Shown one piece after another: positions 33,475 to 42,183 of a DNA stretch of 64,000 nucleotides (positions are counted from its first letter, which is position 1; every line of letters starts with the position of its first letter). The translations under genes were made by a program, and so were the position numbers. Origin of the DNA: Klenkia soli (GTDB lineage: Bacteria; Actinomycetota; Actinomycetes; Mycobacteriales; Geodermatophilaceae); contig NZ_FNIR01000010.1 in the NCBI RefSeq assembly GCF_900103975.1, positions 179,756-243,755 on the forward strand, read 5' to 3'. The notes below the pieces were generated by a model that was not told where the DNA came from, made no database searches, and saw only the letters and a list, made by a program, of their open reading frames with translations.

Positions 33475-34875
33475 TCAGTGCTTCCAGCGCACCGAGCGAC
33501 AGACACCCTCCGCGGAGACCCCCTCGAACAGCGCGACCTCGCCGCGCCGGACGTCGACGACCGTGGCGTGCAGCTCCTCGCCGAACGCCTCGGCCAGCAC
33601 CTCGTCCTGCTCGAAGGCGCGCGCGGCCTCCTCCAGGGACGACGGCAGCGGCCGGATGCCGGCCTCCCGGCGGCCCTCGTCGCTCAGCGACGCCGGGTCG
33701 ACGCCGACCGGGTCGGGGAGCCGGGACCCGGCGCGCACCCCGGCCGCCCCGGCGGCCAGGCAGCCGGCCAGCAGCAGGTACGGGTTGGCGGCCAGGTCGA
33801 AGCTCTTCACCTCGACGTTGGCGGCGTGCTGCCGGTTGCCGTCGGGCCCGGTGACGAAGCGCAGCGCCGCCTCGCGGTTCTCCAGGCCCCAGGCGGCGTA
33901 CGCGCCGGCCCAGTGGGAGGGCACCAGCCGCAGGTAGGAGGCCACCGAGGGCGCGCCCACGGCCAGCAGACCGGGGAGGTGGGCCAGCAGCCCGGCGGTG
34001 AACGCCTCGCCGTCGGGGGTCAGCCCGAAGGTGCCCTCGCCGCCGCTCATCAGGTTCTCGCCGTCCCGCCAGAGCGAGAGGTGCACGTGCCCGCCGTTGC
34101 CGACGCCGTCCGCGGTGACCTTGGGCGAGAACGACACCCGCAGCCCGTGCTGGGCCGAGACCGCGGTGATGGTGTTGCGGACCAGCAGCGCGGTGTCGGC
34201 CGCCGCGACCGGGTCCTGGGCGCCGACGGAGATCTCCAGCTGGCCGCCGGCGTACTCGGGGTGGAACTGGTCGACGACGACGCCCTGCTCCTCGAGCGCG
34301 ACCAGCAGGTCGCGGGCGTAGTCGCTGACCTCGGCCAGCCGGGTCATGCCGTAGGCCGGCCCGGACAGCGCCGGCACGAAGGCGTCGGCGTCGTCGGGCA
34401 GGCCGTCGGGCCGCCCCACCACCCACTCGACCTCGAACGCCCCCAGCACCGTGAGCCCGTCCTCGGCCAGCGAGTCGACCAGCCGGCGCAGCAGCGAGCG
34501 GGAGCACTGCACGTGCGGGGTGCCGGCCTGGGTGTAGCGGTCGACCGGCGCCCACGCCCAGCCCGGCTGCCCGGCCAGCACGGTCAGCCGGGACAGGTCC
34601 GGGTGCAGCCGCAGGTCGCCGACCGCCGACCCCGCGAACCGGCCGGCGACGATCGAGTCGTCGAGCAGGAATCCGTCGAACACCGGGCTCATCCCGACGC
34701 CCCAGGCGGCGGCCGAGGGCAGCTTCGCCAGCGGCACGGTCTTCACCCGGGTGATGCCCGAGGTGTCCACCCACGGGAGGGCGACGGCGACGACACCGGC
34801 GTCCTCCAGCTCGGGCAGCAGTGCCTCTGCGGCGGCGCGGCGGTCGTCCCGGGTCGTGTGGTCGAGCTGGTCCAT
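33475..34875 (-). CDS. Glutamine synthetase-like ligase (GlnA3/GlnA4/PuuA type)
   Basis: 466 residues. It has the GS beta-grasp N-domain (VAVALPWVDTSGITRVKTVPL) and the catalytic barrel with metal glutamates in FEVEW and in HPEYAGGQLEIS. NGGHVHLSLW carries the ATP/glutamate-binding histidines, and the active-site arginines lie in NREAALRF. The sequence is far from GlnA1; it lacks the adenylylation tyrosine region and the usual GS N-terminus. It resembles gamma-glutamyl-polyamine or gamma-glutamyl-ethanolamide synthetases (GlnA3, GlnA4, PuuA). Its gene starts 11 bases after the NCS1 permease stop, so it probably glutamylates a nitrogen compound imported by that permease. Given the ethanolamine genes in the window, a GlnA4-like role is possible but unproven. 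Confidence 0.85.
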   Translation of the reverse strand: MDQLDHTTRDDRRAAAEALLPELEDAGVVAVALPWVDTSGITRVKTVPLAKLPSAAAWGVGMSPVFDGFLLDDSIVAGRFAGSAVGDLRLHPDLSRLTVLAGQPGWAWAPVDRYTQAGTPHVQCSRSLLRRLVDSLAEDGLTVLGAFEVEWVVGRPDGLPDDADAFVPALSGPAYGMTRLAEVSDYARDLLVALEEQGVVVDQFHPEYAGGQLEISVGAQDPVAAADTALLVRNTITAVSAQHGLRVSFSPKVTADGVGNGGHVHLSLWRDGENLMSGGEGTFGLTPDGEAFTAGLLAHLPGLLAVGAPSVASYLRLVPSHWAGAYAAWGLENREAALRFVTGPDGNRQHAANVEVKSFDLAANPYLLLAGCLAAGAAGVRAGSRLPDPVGVDPASLSDEGRREAGIRPLPSSLEEAARAFEQDEVLAEAFGEELHATVVDVRRGEVALFEGVSAEGVCRSVRWKH

Positions 34876-34886
34876 GCGGGGGAGTG

Positions 34887-36539
34887 TCACACCTGCGCGG
34901 GCAGCACGTGCTCCCCGGTCGTGTCCGTCGACAGGCACAGCGAGCAGACGTGGGCGTCGTGGGCGAGGCAGGCAGCCATGTCGGGGCGCTCGTAGTCGGT
35001 GTCGCAGACGTGGCAGTGCAGCACGAGGTCCGAGGGGTTGCCCTCGGCGTCCAGCATCGGGGCCTCGATGCCGTCGTCGGTGCGGCGCAGGTACCAGCGC
35101 CCCTTCGTGGCCACCGCCAGCACGGGCGGCAGCACCAGGGCCAGGCCGACGGCGAGGATGGGGGAGTAGGGCCGCAGCATCTCGCCGAGCAGGCCGAAGA
35201 AGCAGGCGATCGACAGGATCGACGCGACGGCCATCGCGCCGAAGCCCACCGGGTTGACCGCGTGCAGCATCCCGCGGCGGAACTCGGGCTGCTTCGGCGA
35301 GATGCCCAGCAGGTACTTGTTGATCGCGATGTCGCTGGCGACGGTGACCACCCACGCGATGCCGATGTTGGCGTAGAAGCCCAGGATCGTGTTGAGGAAG
35401 TCGAACATGTTCGCCTCCATCAGCACCAGCGCGATCGCCAGGTTCACGGCCACGAACACCAGCCGGCCCGGGTAGTGCTTGGTGACCCGGGTGAAGCTGT
35501 TGGTCCAGGCCAGCGAGCCGGAGTAGGCGTTGGTCACGTTGATCTTCACCTGGCTGATGACGACGAGGACGACGGCCAGGGCCAGCGCCAGCCACCCCGG
35601 GACGATCTCCCGGTAGATCTCCAGGAACTGGTGCACCGGCTCGTTGGCCACCGTGGCGCCGTCGGCGACGTTCGCGATCACGTAGACGGCGAGGAACAGC
35701 CCGACCACCTGCTTGGCCGCGCCGAAGAACACCCAGCCCGGCCCGGCGAGGACCACTGCGGTCCACCAGCGGCGACGGTTCTCGGCGGTCTTCGGCGGCA
35801 TGAAGCGCAGGTAGTCGATCTGCTCGGCGATCTGGGCGATCAGCGACAGGCACACCCCGGCGGCCAGCAGCACCGAGCTCAGGCTGGCCGCACCCTCGCC
35901 GTTCTCGCCCTGGTAGTCGAAGAACGCGCCGACCGACTCCGGGTGGCTGATCACCAGGTAGCCGAAGGGGGCGACCATCAGCAGCAGCCACAGCGGCGTC
36001 GTCCAGACCTGCAGGGTCGAGAGCACCTTCATCCCGTAGACCACCAGCGGGAAGATGATCAGCGTGGAGACGGCGTACCCCAGCCACAGCGGCACCCCGA
36101 GCCCGAGCTCCAGGCCCTGGGCCATGATCGAGCCCTCGAGGGCGAAGAAGATGAACGTGAACGTCGCGAACACCACGTTGGTGACCACCGAGCCGTGGTA
36201 GCCGAAGCCGCTGCCGCGCGTGATCAGGTCCAGGTCGAGGTTGTAGCGGGCCGCGTAGAAGGCCAGCGGGAAACCGCTGAGGAAGATCACGACGGCGAAC
36301 AGCCCGATGCCCCACAGCGCGTTCGTGGTGCCGTAGGCGATGCCGATGTTCGCGCCGATCGCGAAGTCGGCCAGGTAGGCGATGCCGCCCAGCGCGGACA
36401 CCGAGACGACGCCGGTGGACCACCTCCGGTAGCTGCGGGGGGCGAACCGGAGGGTGTAGTCCTCCAGCGTCTCCTTCGTGGCGGACGGGACGGTGCTCGG
36501 TGTCCCAGCGGGTTCGGGGCGGGTCTCGGTCGTGGCCAT
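34887..36539 (-). CDS. NCS1-type nucleobase/cation symporter with C-terminal zinc-binding tail
   Basis: 550 residues. Twelve membrane spans of the purine-cytosine permease family start at about residue 35: YRRWSTGVVSVSALGGIAYLADFAIGANIGIAYG, then GFGYHGSVVTN and a sodium-site-like region SQVKINVTNAYSGSLAWTNSFTRV. The C-terminal ~55 residues, predicted cytosolic, carry CHVC, a Cys after DMAA, two His (HDAH) and CSLC. That is six cysteines and at least two histidines, a treble-clef or zinc-ribbon-like pattern not normally present in NCS1 carriers. Substrate is unknown (purine, cytosine, allantoin-like or other N-compound). It is co-transcribed with the ligase gene downstream. Confidence 0.88.
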   Translation of the reverse strand: MATTETRPEPAGTPSTVPSATKETLEDYTLRFAPRSYRRWSTGVVSVSALGGIAYLADFAIGANIGIAYGTTNALWGIGLFAVVIFLSGFPLAFYAARYNLDLDLITRGSGFGYHGSVVTNVVFATFTFIFFALEGSIMAQGLELGLGVPLWLGYAVSTLIIFPLVVYGMKVLSTLQVWTTPLWLLLMVAPFGYLVISHPESVGAFFDYQGENGEGAASLSSVLLAAGVCLSLIAQIAEQIDYLRFMPPKTAENRRRWWTAVVLAGPGWVFFGAAKQVVGLFLAVYVIANVADGATVANEPVHQFLEIYREIVPGWLALALAVVLVVISQVKINVTNAYSGSLAWTNSFTRVTKHYPGRLVFVAVNLAIALVLMEANMFDFLNTILGFYANIGIAWVVTVASDIAINKYLLGISPKQPEFRRGMLHAVNPVGFGAMAVASILSIACFFGLLGEMLRPYSPILAVGLALVLPPVLAVATKGRWYLRRTDDGIEAPMLDAEGNPSDLVLHCHVCDTDYERPDMAACLAHDAHVCSLCLSTDTTGEHVLPAQV

Positions 36540-36596
36540 GCGGTCCCCCAGGAGCGGCGTCGTGACGCAGGTCAGCGTCGCGGCGCGGTGTTGCCC

Positions 36597-37832
36597 TCAG
36601 GTGTCCGTGCGGTTCCGTTCCCGCGGGCTCCCGGCGTGGCGGAAGCCGGACAGCGCCAGGGCGACCGCGCCGACCGCGATGCCGGCGGCGGCAAGCAGCA
36701 GCGTGGCCCGCGGCGAGGTCACCAGCGCCAGCGCACCGCCGGCCGGGGCGCCGACGACGATCACCGCCCGGTTCAGCGAGCGCATGGTGGCGTTGGTCCG
36801 GCCCTGCAGCCGGTCGGGGGTGACGGCCTGCCGGTGCGAGAGCTCGAACGGGCTCTCCAGGCCCATGCCCAGACCGAGCACGAACTGGCCCACGGCGGCC
36901 GCGGCCAGCGGTGCACCCAGCAGCGGCAGGCCCACCAGGGCGGCCGCGCCTGCCGCCTCGACCAGCCGGCCGCCCACGACGGTGCCGGCGTCGCCGACCC
37001 ACCGGCCCGCCCGCACGGCCAGCGAGGTGCCGGTGAGCGCGCCCACCCCGGCCGCCGCGCCGACCACGCCGAGCCCGGTGGCGCCGAGGTCGAGCACGGT
37101 GAGCACGTAGGTGACCGTCACCGTGGAGATCGCCGCGTTGCAGAGGAACCAGGCGTGGGTGGACAGCGCCAGCGGTCGCAGCGTCGGGTGCCGGTAGACC
37201 CACCGCACGCCCTCGCGCAGGTCGCGCAGCACGGTGCGCCGCGGGGCAGGCTCCGGCCGCGGGTCGTGCACCCTGGTGCGGGCGACCAGCACCCCGGCGA
37301 CCAGGTGCAGGACGCCGTCGACCAGGAAGGTCAGCGGCGCCCCGACCAGCCCGACCGCGCCCCCGGCCAGCAGCGGACCCGAGCCCTGCGCGGCGGCGTC
37401 GGCCTGCTGCAGCCGCACGTTGGCCAGGTTCAGCGCCGGGGCGGGCACCAGCCGCGGCAGGAACGACTGCTCGGCGGCGTCCCCGAGCACCGACAGCGTG
37501 CCGTAGAGCAGCAGGACGGCGACGACGGTGCCCAGCGAGAGCAGCCCGGTCGCGGCCAGCAGCGGGAACAGCGCGAGGGCCGCCGCCCGGCCGAACTCGG
37601 TGCCGGCCAGCAGCGGACGACGGCGCACCCGGTCGGCCACCACCCCGGCGAACAGGCCGACGGCCAGGTAGGGGGCCCAGCGGGCGGCGTTCGCCCAGCC
37701 CAGGTCCAGCGACGTGCCGCCCAGTGTCTGCTCGACCAGCACCCCGAGGGCCAGCGAGGTGACGTAGGTGCCGAAGGACGTCGCCGCCATCGCCGTCCAG
37801 AAGCGGCCGAAGCCGCGGGGCAGGCCGTTCAG
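36597..37832 (-). CDS. MFS transporter (MFS_3/enterobactin-exporter-like)
   Basis: 411 residues if it starts at the CTG (37832) that overlaps the IclR stop as CTGA. The first ATG (37790) would cut into membrane helix 1, which reads LPRGFGRFWTAMAATSFGTYVTSLALGVL. Twelve helices can be traced. Motif-A-like sequence GVVADRVRRRPLL follows helix 2, and the family's GDAAEQSFLPRLVP region is present. This wording is typical of MFS_3 drug/siderophore exporters. It is the last gene of the homogentisate operon by position, though it may only be read through. Its substrate is unknown, and its link with aromatic catabolism is contextual. Confidence 0.82.
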   Translation of the reverse strand: MNGLPRGFGRFWTAMAATSFGTYVTSLALGVLVEQTLGGTSLDLGWANAARWAPYLAVGLFAGVVADRVRRRPLLAGTEFGRAAALALFPLLAATGLLSLGTVVAVLLLYGTLSVLGDAAEQSFLPRLVPAPALNLANVRLQQADAAAQGSGPLLAGGAVGLVGAPLTFLVDGVLHLVAGVLVARTRVHDPRPEPAPRRTVLRDLREGVRWVYRHPTLRPLALSTHAWFLCNAAISTVTVTYVLTVLDLGATGLGVVGAAAGVGALTGTSLAVRAGRWVGDAGTVVGGRLVEAAGAAALVGLPLLGAPLAAAAVGQFVLGLGMGLESPFELSHRQAVTPDRLQGRTNATMRSLNRAVIVVGAPAGGALALVTSPRATLLLAAAGIAVGAVALALSGFRHAGSPRERNRTDT

Positions 37833-38488
37833 AGGTCTGCGGCGATGGCGCGGGCGACCGCCACGACGGCGGCCCCCAGCTCGGCCTCGTCGTCCCGCGC
37901 GCCGGTCCAGACCACCGCGGCGGCGGCCTGCGCACCGCGTACGGGCGCCGACAGCGACCGCACGCCCGGGATGACCTCGCCCTCGCTCACCGCCCAGCCG
38001 GTGGCCCGCGCGGTGCGCAGCTCGGGGCGGTCGTCGGCGGCGTCCGGGTCGGGCATGAGCAGCGCGAGCCCGGGGGCGCCCCGGCCGACCGGGTGCCGGG
38101 TGCCGGGGCGCCGGGTGACGTGGCTGGGCACGTCGCGCGGCTCGACGCTGGTGAGGGTGACCGCGTCGTCCCCGGCCCGGACGACGAGGAACCCGGTGCA
38201 GCCGAACCGCTCGACCAACGGGGTCAACCGGGCGGTGGCCGCGGCCTGCAGGCTGGTGCGCACCCCGCGGGCCAGCACGGAGACGGTGAGCCCCAGCCCG
38301 AACCGGCCGGCGTCGTCGCGCTCGACGAAACCGCGGTCCTCCAGCGTGCGCAGCAGCCGGTAGGTGATCGACCGGTGCAGGTCGACGGCGCCGGCGATCT
38401 CCATGACCGGCCGCGGGGCCCCGGCGGCCGCCAGGTGCTCGAGGATGCGCAGCCCCCGGTCCAGCGTCTGGGACTGCGGCGCGGTCAC
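37829..38488 (-). CDS. IclR-family transcriptional regulator
   Basis: 219 residues from a GTG. The winged helix is TLDRGLRILEHLAAAGAPRPVMEIAGAVDLHRSITYRLLRTLEDRGFVERDDAGRFGLGL, the standard IclR N-domain. The effector domain follows but is about 30 residues shorter than usual and ends AAVVAVARAIAADL. IclR proteins often sense aromatic intermediates, so this is the likely regulator of the homogentisate operon in which it is embedded. The inverted half-sites at 44760-44786 upstream of the first gene are a candidate target. Its stop overlaps the next gene. Confidence 0.92.
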   Translation of the reverse strand: MTAPQSQTLDRGLRILEHLAAAGAPRPVMEIAGAVDLHRSITYRLLRTLEDRGFVERDDAGRFGLGLTVSVLARGVRTSLQAAATARLTPLVERFGCTGFLVVRAGDDAVTLTSVEPRDVPSHVTRRPGTRHPVGRGAPGLALLMPDPDAADDRPELRTARATGWAVSEGEVIPGVRSLSAPVRGAQAAAAVVWTGARDDEAELGAAVVAVARAIAADL

Positions 38489-38497
38489 CGGTGCAGC

Positions 38498-39820
38498 CTA
38501 GGCACCGGCGTCGACGCCGAGGTCGGCTCCCCGCGTCTCGCGGACCAGCGACACGGCGCCGAAGCTGATCGCGGCCAGCACCATCATGTAGATGCCGATC
38601 GAGGTGCCGGTGCCGGTCTCCTGCACCAGCAGCTCGCTGATCGCCGGCGCGAACGCACCGCCCAGGATCGCGCCGAGGGCGTAGCCGATGGAGACCCCGG
38701 AGTACCGCACGGCGACCGGGAACATCTCGGCGTACATCGCCGACATCGGGCCGTACGAGAGCCCCAGACCGACCGACAGCACCAGCACGCCGAGGCCGAA
38801 CAGCCAGATGTTCGCCGTGTCGACCAGCAGGAACATCGGCAGCATCCAGACGAACACCAGCGCGTAGCCCAGCTGGAACGTGCGCACCCGGCCGATCCGG
38901 TCGCTGAGCGCGCCGCCGTGGAGGGTGAACACCAGCCAGCCGACCGAGGCGACCACGATCGCGGTGAGCACCGGCCCGCGGGCCATGCCCAGCGTGCCGG
39001 TGCCGTAGCCGATGAAGTAGGCGATCACCAGGTAGCCGGCGGCGTTGTTGGCCACGAAGACCAGCGCGGTGATCACGACCTGCTTGGTGTTGCTGCGGAA
39101 CAGGTCGCGCAGCGGCGCCGAGGACTCCCGCTTGCGCTCCTGCAGCTCGCGGAACACCGGGCTCTCCTCGACCGAGCGCCGGATCAGGTAGCCGACCCCG
39201 ATCAGCACGATCGACAGCAGGAAGGGCACCCGCCAGCCCCAGGACAGGAACTGCTCGGCGGTGGTCACCGTGGTCATCAGCAGCAGGACGCCGGTCGCGA
39301 GGATCAGCCCCAGCGGCACGCCCACGCCGGGGTAGGCGCCGAACAGCCCGCGACGGGAGAGCGGGGCGTGCTCGACGGCCATGAGCGCGGCCCCGCCCCA
39401 CTCGCCGCCGGCGGAGAACCCCTGCACCACCCGAAGCAGGACCAGGACCACCGGCGCCGCGACACCGATCGAGGCGTAGGTGGGCAGCAGGCCGATCAGC
39501 GCGGTCGACCCGCCCATGAGCAGCAGGGTGAGCACCAGCATCTTCTTGCGGCCGAGCCGGTCGCCGTACCGGCCGGCGACGATCGCGCCCAGCGGGCGGA
39601 ACAGGAAGCTGATGCCGATGGTGGCCAGCGAGAGCACGGTGGCCACGGCCTCGTTGCCGTCGCTGACGGGGGCCAGGAACAGCGGGGCGAGCACCAGGGT
39701 GGCCGCCTGGGCGTAGATGAAGAAGTCGTACCACTCGATGGTCGTGCCGGCGAGGGTGCCGGCCAGGACCTTGCGCTCCTCGCGGGTGGTGGTGGGGCGG
39801 GCTGCGGACGTCGTCGTCAC
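38498..39820 (-). CDS. MFS transporter of the metabolite:H+ symporter (MHS) family
   Basis: 440 residues from a GTG with GAGGAGAG upstream. It carries the MHS signatures GTTIEWYDFFIYAQAATLVLAPLFL in helix 1, RYGDRLGRKKMLVLTLLLMGGSTALIGLLPTY and VVQGFSAGGEWGGAALMAVEHAP. Known members import proline/betaine, ketoglutarate, shikimate or aromatic acids by proton symport. Lying between fahA and the IclR gene, it most likely imports the aromatic acid degraded by this operon, such as a hydroxyphenylacetate or homogentisate-related compound. It starts 20 bases after the fahA stop. Confidence 0.93.
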   Translation of the reverse strand: MTTTSAARPTTTREERKVLAGTLAGTTIEWYDFFIYAQAATLVLAPLFLAPVSDGNEAVATVLSLATIGISFLFRPLGAIVAGRYGDRLGRKKMLVLTLLLMGGSTALIGLLPTYASIGVAAPVVLVLLRVVQGFSAGGEWGGAALMAVEHAPLSRRGLFGAYPGVGVPLGLILATGVLLLMTTVTTAEQFLSWGWRVPFLLSIVLIGVGYLIRRSVEESPVFRELQERKRESSAPLRDLFRSNTKQVVITALVFVANNAAGYLVIAYFIGYGTGTLGMARGPVLTAIVVASVGWLVFTLHGGALSDRIGRVRTFQLGYALVFVWMLPMFLLVDTANIWLFGLGVLVLSVGLGLSYGPMSAMYAEMFPVAVRYSGVSIGYALGAILGGAFAPAISELLVQETGTGTSIGIYMMVLAAISFGAVSLVRETRGADLGVDAGA

Positions 39821-39840
39821 GGGGCTCTCCTCGGTGGGGG

Positions 39841-40995
39841 TCAGCGGGCGGGCAGGACGGTGCCGGTGACCTCCCCGAAGCCGATGCGGCCGCCGGCGGT
39901 GCCGGGGGCGGTGGCGGTGATGGTCACGGTGTCGCCGTCCTCGAGGAACGTGCGGGTGCTGCCGTCGGCCAGGGTGATCGGCTCGGCGCCGCCCCACGAC
40001 AGCTCGATCAGTGAGCCGCGCTCGTCGCGCGCCGGCCCGGAGACCGTGCCGGAGGCGAAGAGGTCACCGGTGCGCAGGGTGGCGCCGTTGACCGTCAGGT
40101 GCGCCAGCTGCTGCGCCGGCGTCCAGTGCATCTGCGCGAACGGCGGGCTGCTGACCCGCTCGCCGTTGAGGTGCACCTCCAGCTGGAGGTCCAGCCCCCA
40201 GCGCAGGCCGGCGTCGTCCAGGTAGGGCAGGACGGCGGTCTCCCGCGCCGGCGGGTCGACCCGGGCGGCCTCCAGCGCGGCCAGCGGCACGACCCAGGGC
40301 GACACCGAGGTCAGGAACGACTTGCCGAGGAACGGGCCCAGCGGCACGTACTCCCAGGCCTGCAGGTCGCGGGCCGACCAGTCGTTCACCAGGCAGACCC
40401 CGAACACGTGGTCGGCGACCGCGTCCACGGCCACGGGCCGGTCGGACGGGACGCCGACGACGAACCCGACCTCGGCCTCGATGTCCAGCCGGCGGCTCGG
40501 CCCGAACGTGGGGGCTGCTCCGGGACCCGAGCCGTCCAGCCGCTGCCCGTTCGGCCGGACGACGGCGGTGCCCGAGACGGCGACCGTGCCCGCGCGGCCG
40601 TGGTAGCCGATCGGCAGGTGCGCCCAGTTCGGCGTGAGCGGCGGAGTGCCCGGCCGGAACATCCGCCCGATGTTCTCGGCGTGGTGCCGCGAGCTGTAGA
40701 AGTCGACGTAGTCGGCCACGGTGAACGGCAGGTGCATCGTCACGTCGGAGCGCGGCACGAGCGGGTGCGCGCCCGCCGTGACCCACCGGACCAGCTGCGC
40801 CCGGACGGCGTCCCACGCCCGCGGCCCCTGGGCGAGGAAGGCGTCGAGGCTGCCGGTGGCGTGCACCGGGTCCCCGGTCGCGGCGGCCAGGTCGAGCACG
40901 CCGTCGCCGACCGCCACGCCGGTGCGGGGTTCGGTGCCGGGGGTGGAGAAGACGCCGTAGGGGAGGTTGTCGACCCCGAAGAGCTCCGCCGTCAC
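39841..40995 (-). CDS. fahA: Fumarylacetoacetase
   Basis: 384 residues; the GTG overlaps the hmgA stop (GTGA). It hydrolyses fumarylacetoacetate to fumarate and acetoacetate, the last step of homogentisate breakdown. The N-domain LFGVDNLPYGVFST is the family start. The catalytic/metal residues are in VDFYSSRHHAENIGRMFRP, DIEAEVGFVVG (two metal glutamates) and VNDWSARDLQAWEYVPLGPFLGKSF. The C-terminus has GDLFASGTVSGP and LEDGDTVTITA. Length is slightly below the eukaryotic enzyme, as usual for bacteria. Confidence 0.97.
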   Translation of the reverse strand: MTAELFGVDNLPYGVFSTPGTEPRTGVAVGDGVLDLAAATGDPVHATGSLDAFLAQGPRAWDAVRAQLVRWVTAGAHPLVPRSDVTMHLPFTVADYVDFYSSRHHAENIGRMFRPGTPPLTPNWAHLPIGYHGRAGTVAVSGTAVVRPNGQRLDGSGPGAAPTFGPSRRLDIEAEVGFVVGVPSDRPVAVDAVADHVFGVCLVNDWSARDLQAWEYVPLGPFLGKSFLTSVSPWVVPLAALEAARVDPPARETAVLPYLDDAGLRWGLDLQLEVHLNGERVSSPPFAQMHWTPAQQLAHLTVNGATLRTGDLFASGTVSGPARDERGSLIELSWGGAEPITLADGSTRTFLEDGDTVTITATAPGTAGGRIGFGEVTGTVLPAR

Positions 40996-42182
40996 GAGGT
41001 GGGGCCCCGCCCCGACCAGGTCCAGGCGTAGCGCCCGTCGTCCGACGCCGTGCCGGCCTCGCCGAGGCCCAGCGGGCGGAAGGTGTCGACCATGACCGCC
41101 AGCTCGTCGAAGAACTCGGCGCCCAGCGAGCCCTCGATGGCCGAGGGCTGCGGACCGTGGCTGTGCCCGCCGGGGTGCAGCGAGATCGACCCCTTGCCGA
41201 TGCCCGAGCCCTTGCGCGCCTCGTAGTCGCCGTCGACGTAGAACATGACCTCGTCGCTGTCGACGTTGGAGTGGTAGTAGGGCACCGGGATGGCCAGCGG
41301 GTGGTAGTCGACCTTGCGCGGCACGAAGTTGCAGATCACGAAGTTCGCGCCCTCGAACACCTGGTGCACCGGCGGGGGCTGGTGCACGCGGCCGGTGATG
41401 GGCTCGAAGTCGGCGACGTTGAACGCGTAGGGGTACAGGCAGCCGTCCCAGCCCACGACGTCGAAGGGGTGCTCGGGCACCACGTGCACGGTGCCGGCCA
41501 GCCCGCCGGGGCCGTCGCCGCGGTGCTTGACGTAGACCTCGACGTCGGTGCCGGTCTCGACGAGCACCTCGGTGGGCCCGCGCAGGTCGCGCTCGCAGTA
41601 GGGCGCGTGCTCGAGCAGCTGGCCGTACCTGCTCAGGTACCGCTTCGGCGGGGCGATGTGGGAGTTGGCCTCGACGGCGTAGGTGCGCAGCTCGCCGTCG
41701 GGCACCCAGCGGTGGGTGGTCGCGCGGGGGATCACCACGTAGTCGCCGGTGCCGACGGTCAGCGCGCCGAACACGGTCTCGACGACCGCCGAGCCCCGCT
41801 CGACGTAGACGCACTCGTCGCCGGTGCCGTTGCGGTAGTACGGGCTGGCGGCGGTGGCGAGGGAGTAGTGGATGCGGACGTCGGCGTTGCCCAGCACCAG
41901 CCGCCGGCCCAGCACCGGGTCGGCGTCCGCGGCGAACGCCAGGTCGTGCAGCTCCAGGTGCCGGGGCACCAGCGGGGTGTTCGGCGTGAGCGCCTGGTCG
42001 GGCAGCTCCCACACCCGGGCGTCGACCAGCGAGCTGGGCACGCCCGAGTGGTAGAGCAGCGACGAGTCCGACGAGAAGCCCTCCTCGCCCATCAGCTCCT
42101 CGCGGTACAGCCCGCCCTCGGGCGTGCGGTGCTGGGTGTGCCGCTTGGGCGGGACGCTGCCCACCTGCCGGTAGAACGCCAT
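40992..42182 (-). CDS. hmgA: Homogentisate 1,2-dioxygenase
   Basis: 396 residues from the ATG at 42182. This Fe(II) ring-cleavage enzyme opens homogentisate to maleylacetoacetate. The N-terminus MAFYRQVGSVPPKRHTQHR is typical of the bacterial short form. The iron ligands are in VPYYHSNVDSDEVMFYVDGDY (His and Glu) and LHPGGHSHGPQPSAIEGS (His). The cupin strands include GDYVVIPRATTHRW. It starts one base after the upstream hydroxylase stop and overlaps fahA, so the core of the pathway is translationally coupled. Confidence 0.97.
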   Translation of the reverse strand: MAFYRQVGSVPPKRHTQHRTPEGGLYREELMGEEGFSSDSSLLYHSGVPSSLVDARVWELPDQALTPNTPLVPRHLELHDLAFAADADPVLGRRLVLGNADVRIHYSLATAASPYYRNGTGDECVYVERGSAVVETVFGALTVGTGDYVVIPRATTHRWVPDGELRTYAVEANSHIAPPKRYLSRYGQLLEHAPYCERDLRGPTEVLVETGTDVEVYVKHRGDGPGGLAGTVHVVPEHPFDVVGWDGCLYPYAFNVADFEPITGRVHQPPPVHQVFEGANFVICNFVPRKVDYHPLAIPVPYYHSNVDSDEVMFYVDGDYEARKGSGIGKGSISLHPGGHSHGPQPSAIEGSLGAEFFDELAVMVDTFRPLGLGEAGTASDDGRYAWTWSGRGPTS

Positions 42183-42183
42183 G

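Noticed and set aside
34821..38363. Plus-strand open frame of about 1,180 codons across the NCS1, MFS and IclR genes
   Set aside because: Repetitive Arg/Gly/Gln text without domains, opposite three well-supported genes.
39841..42012. Apparent single-chain fusion of an hmgA-like part with fumarylacetoacetase
   Set aside because: The upstream part is hmgA read in the wrong frame. The true fahA start is the GTG overlapping the hmgA stop.
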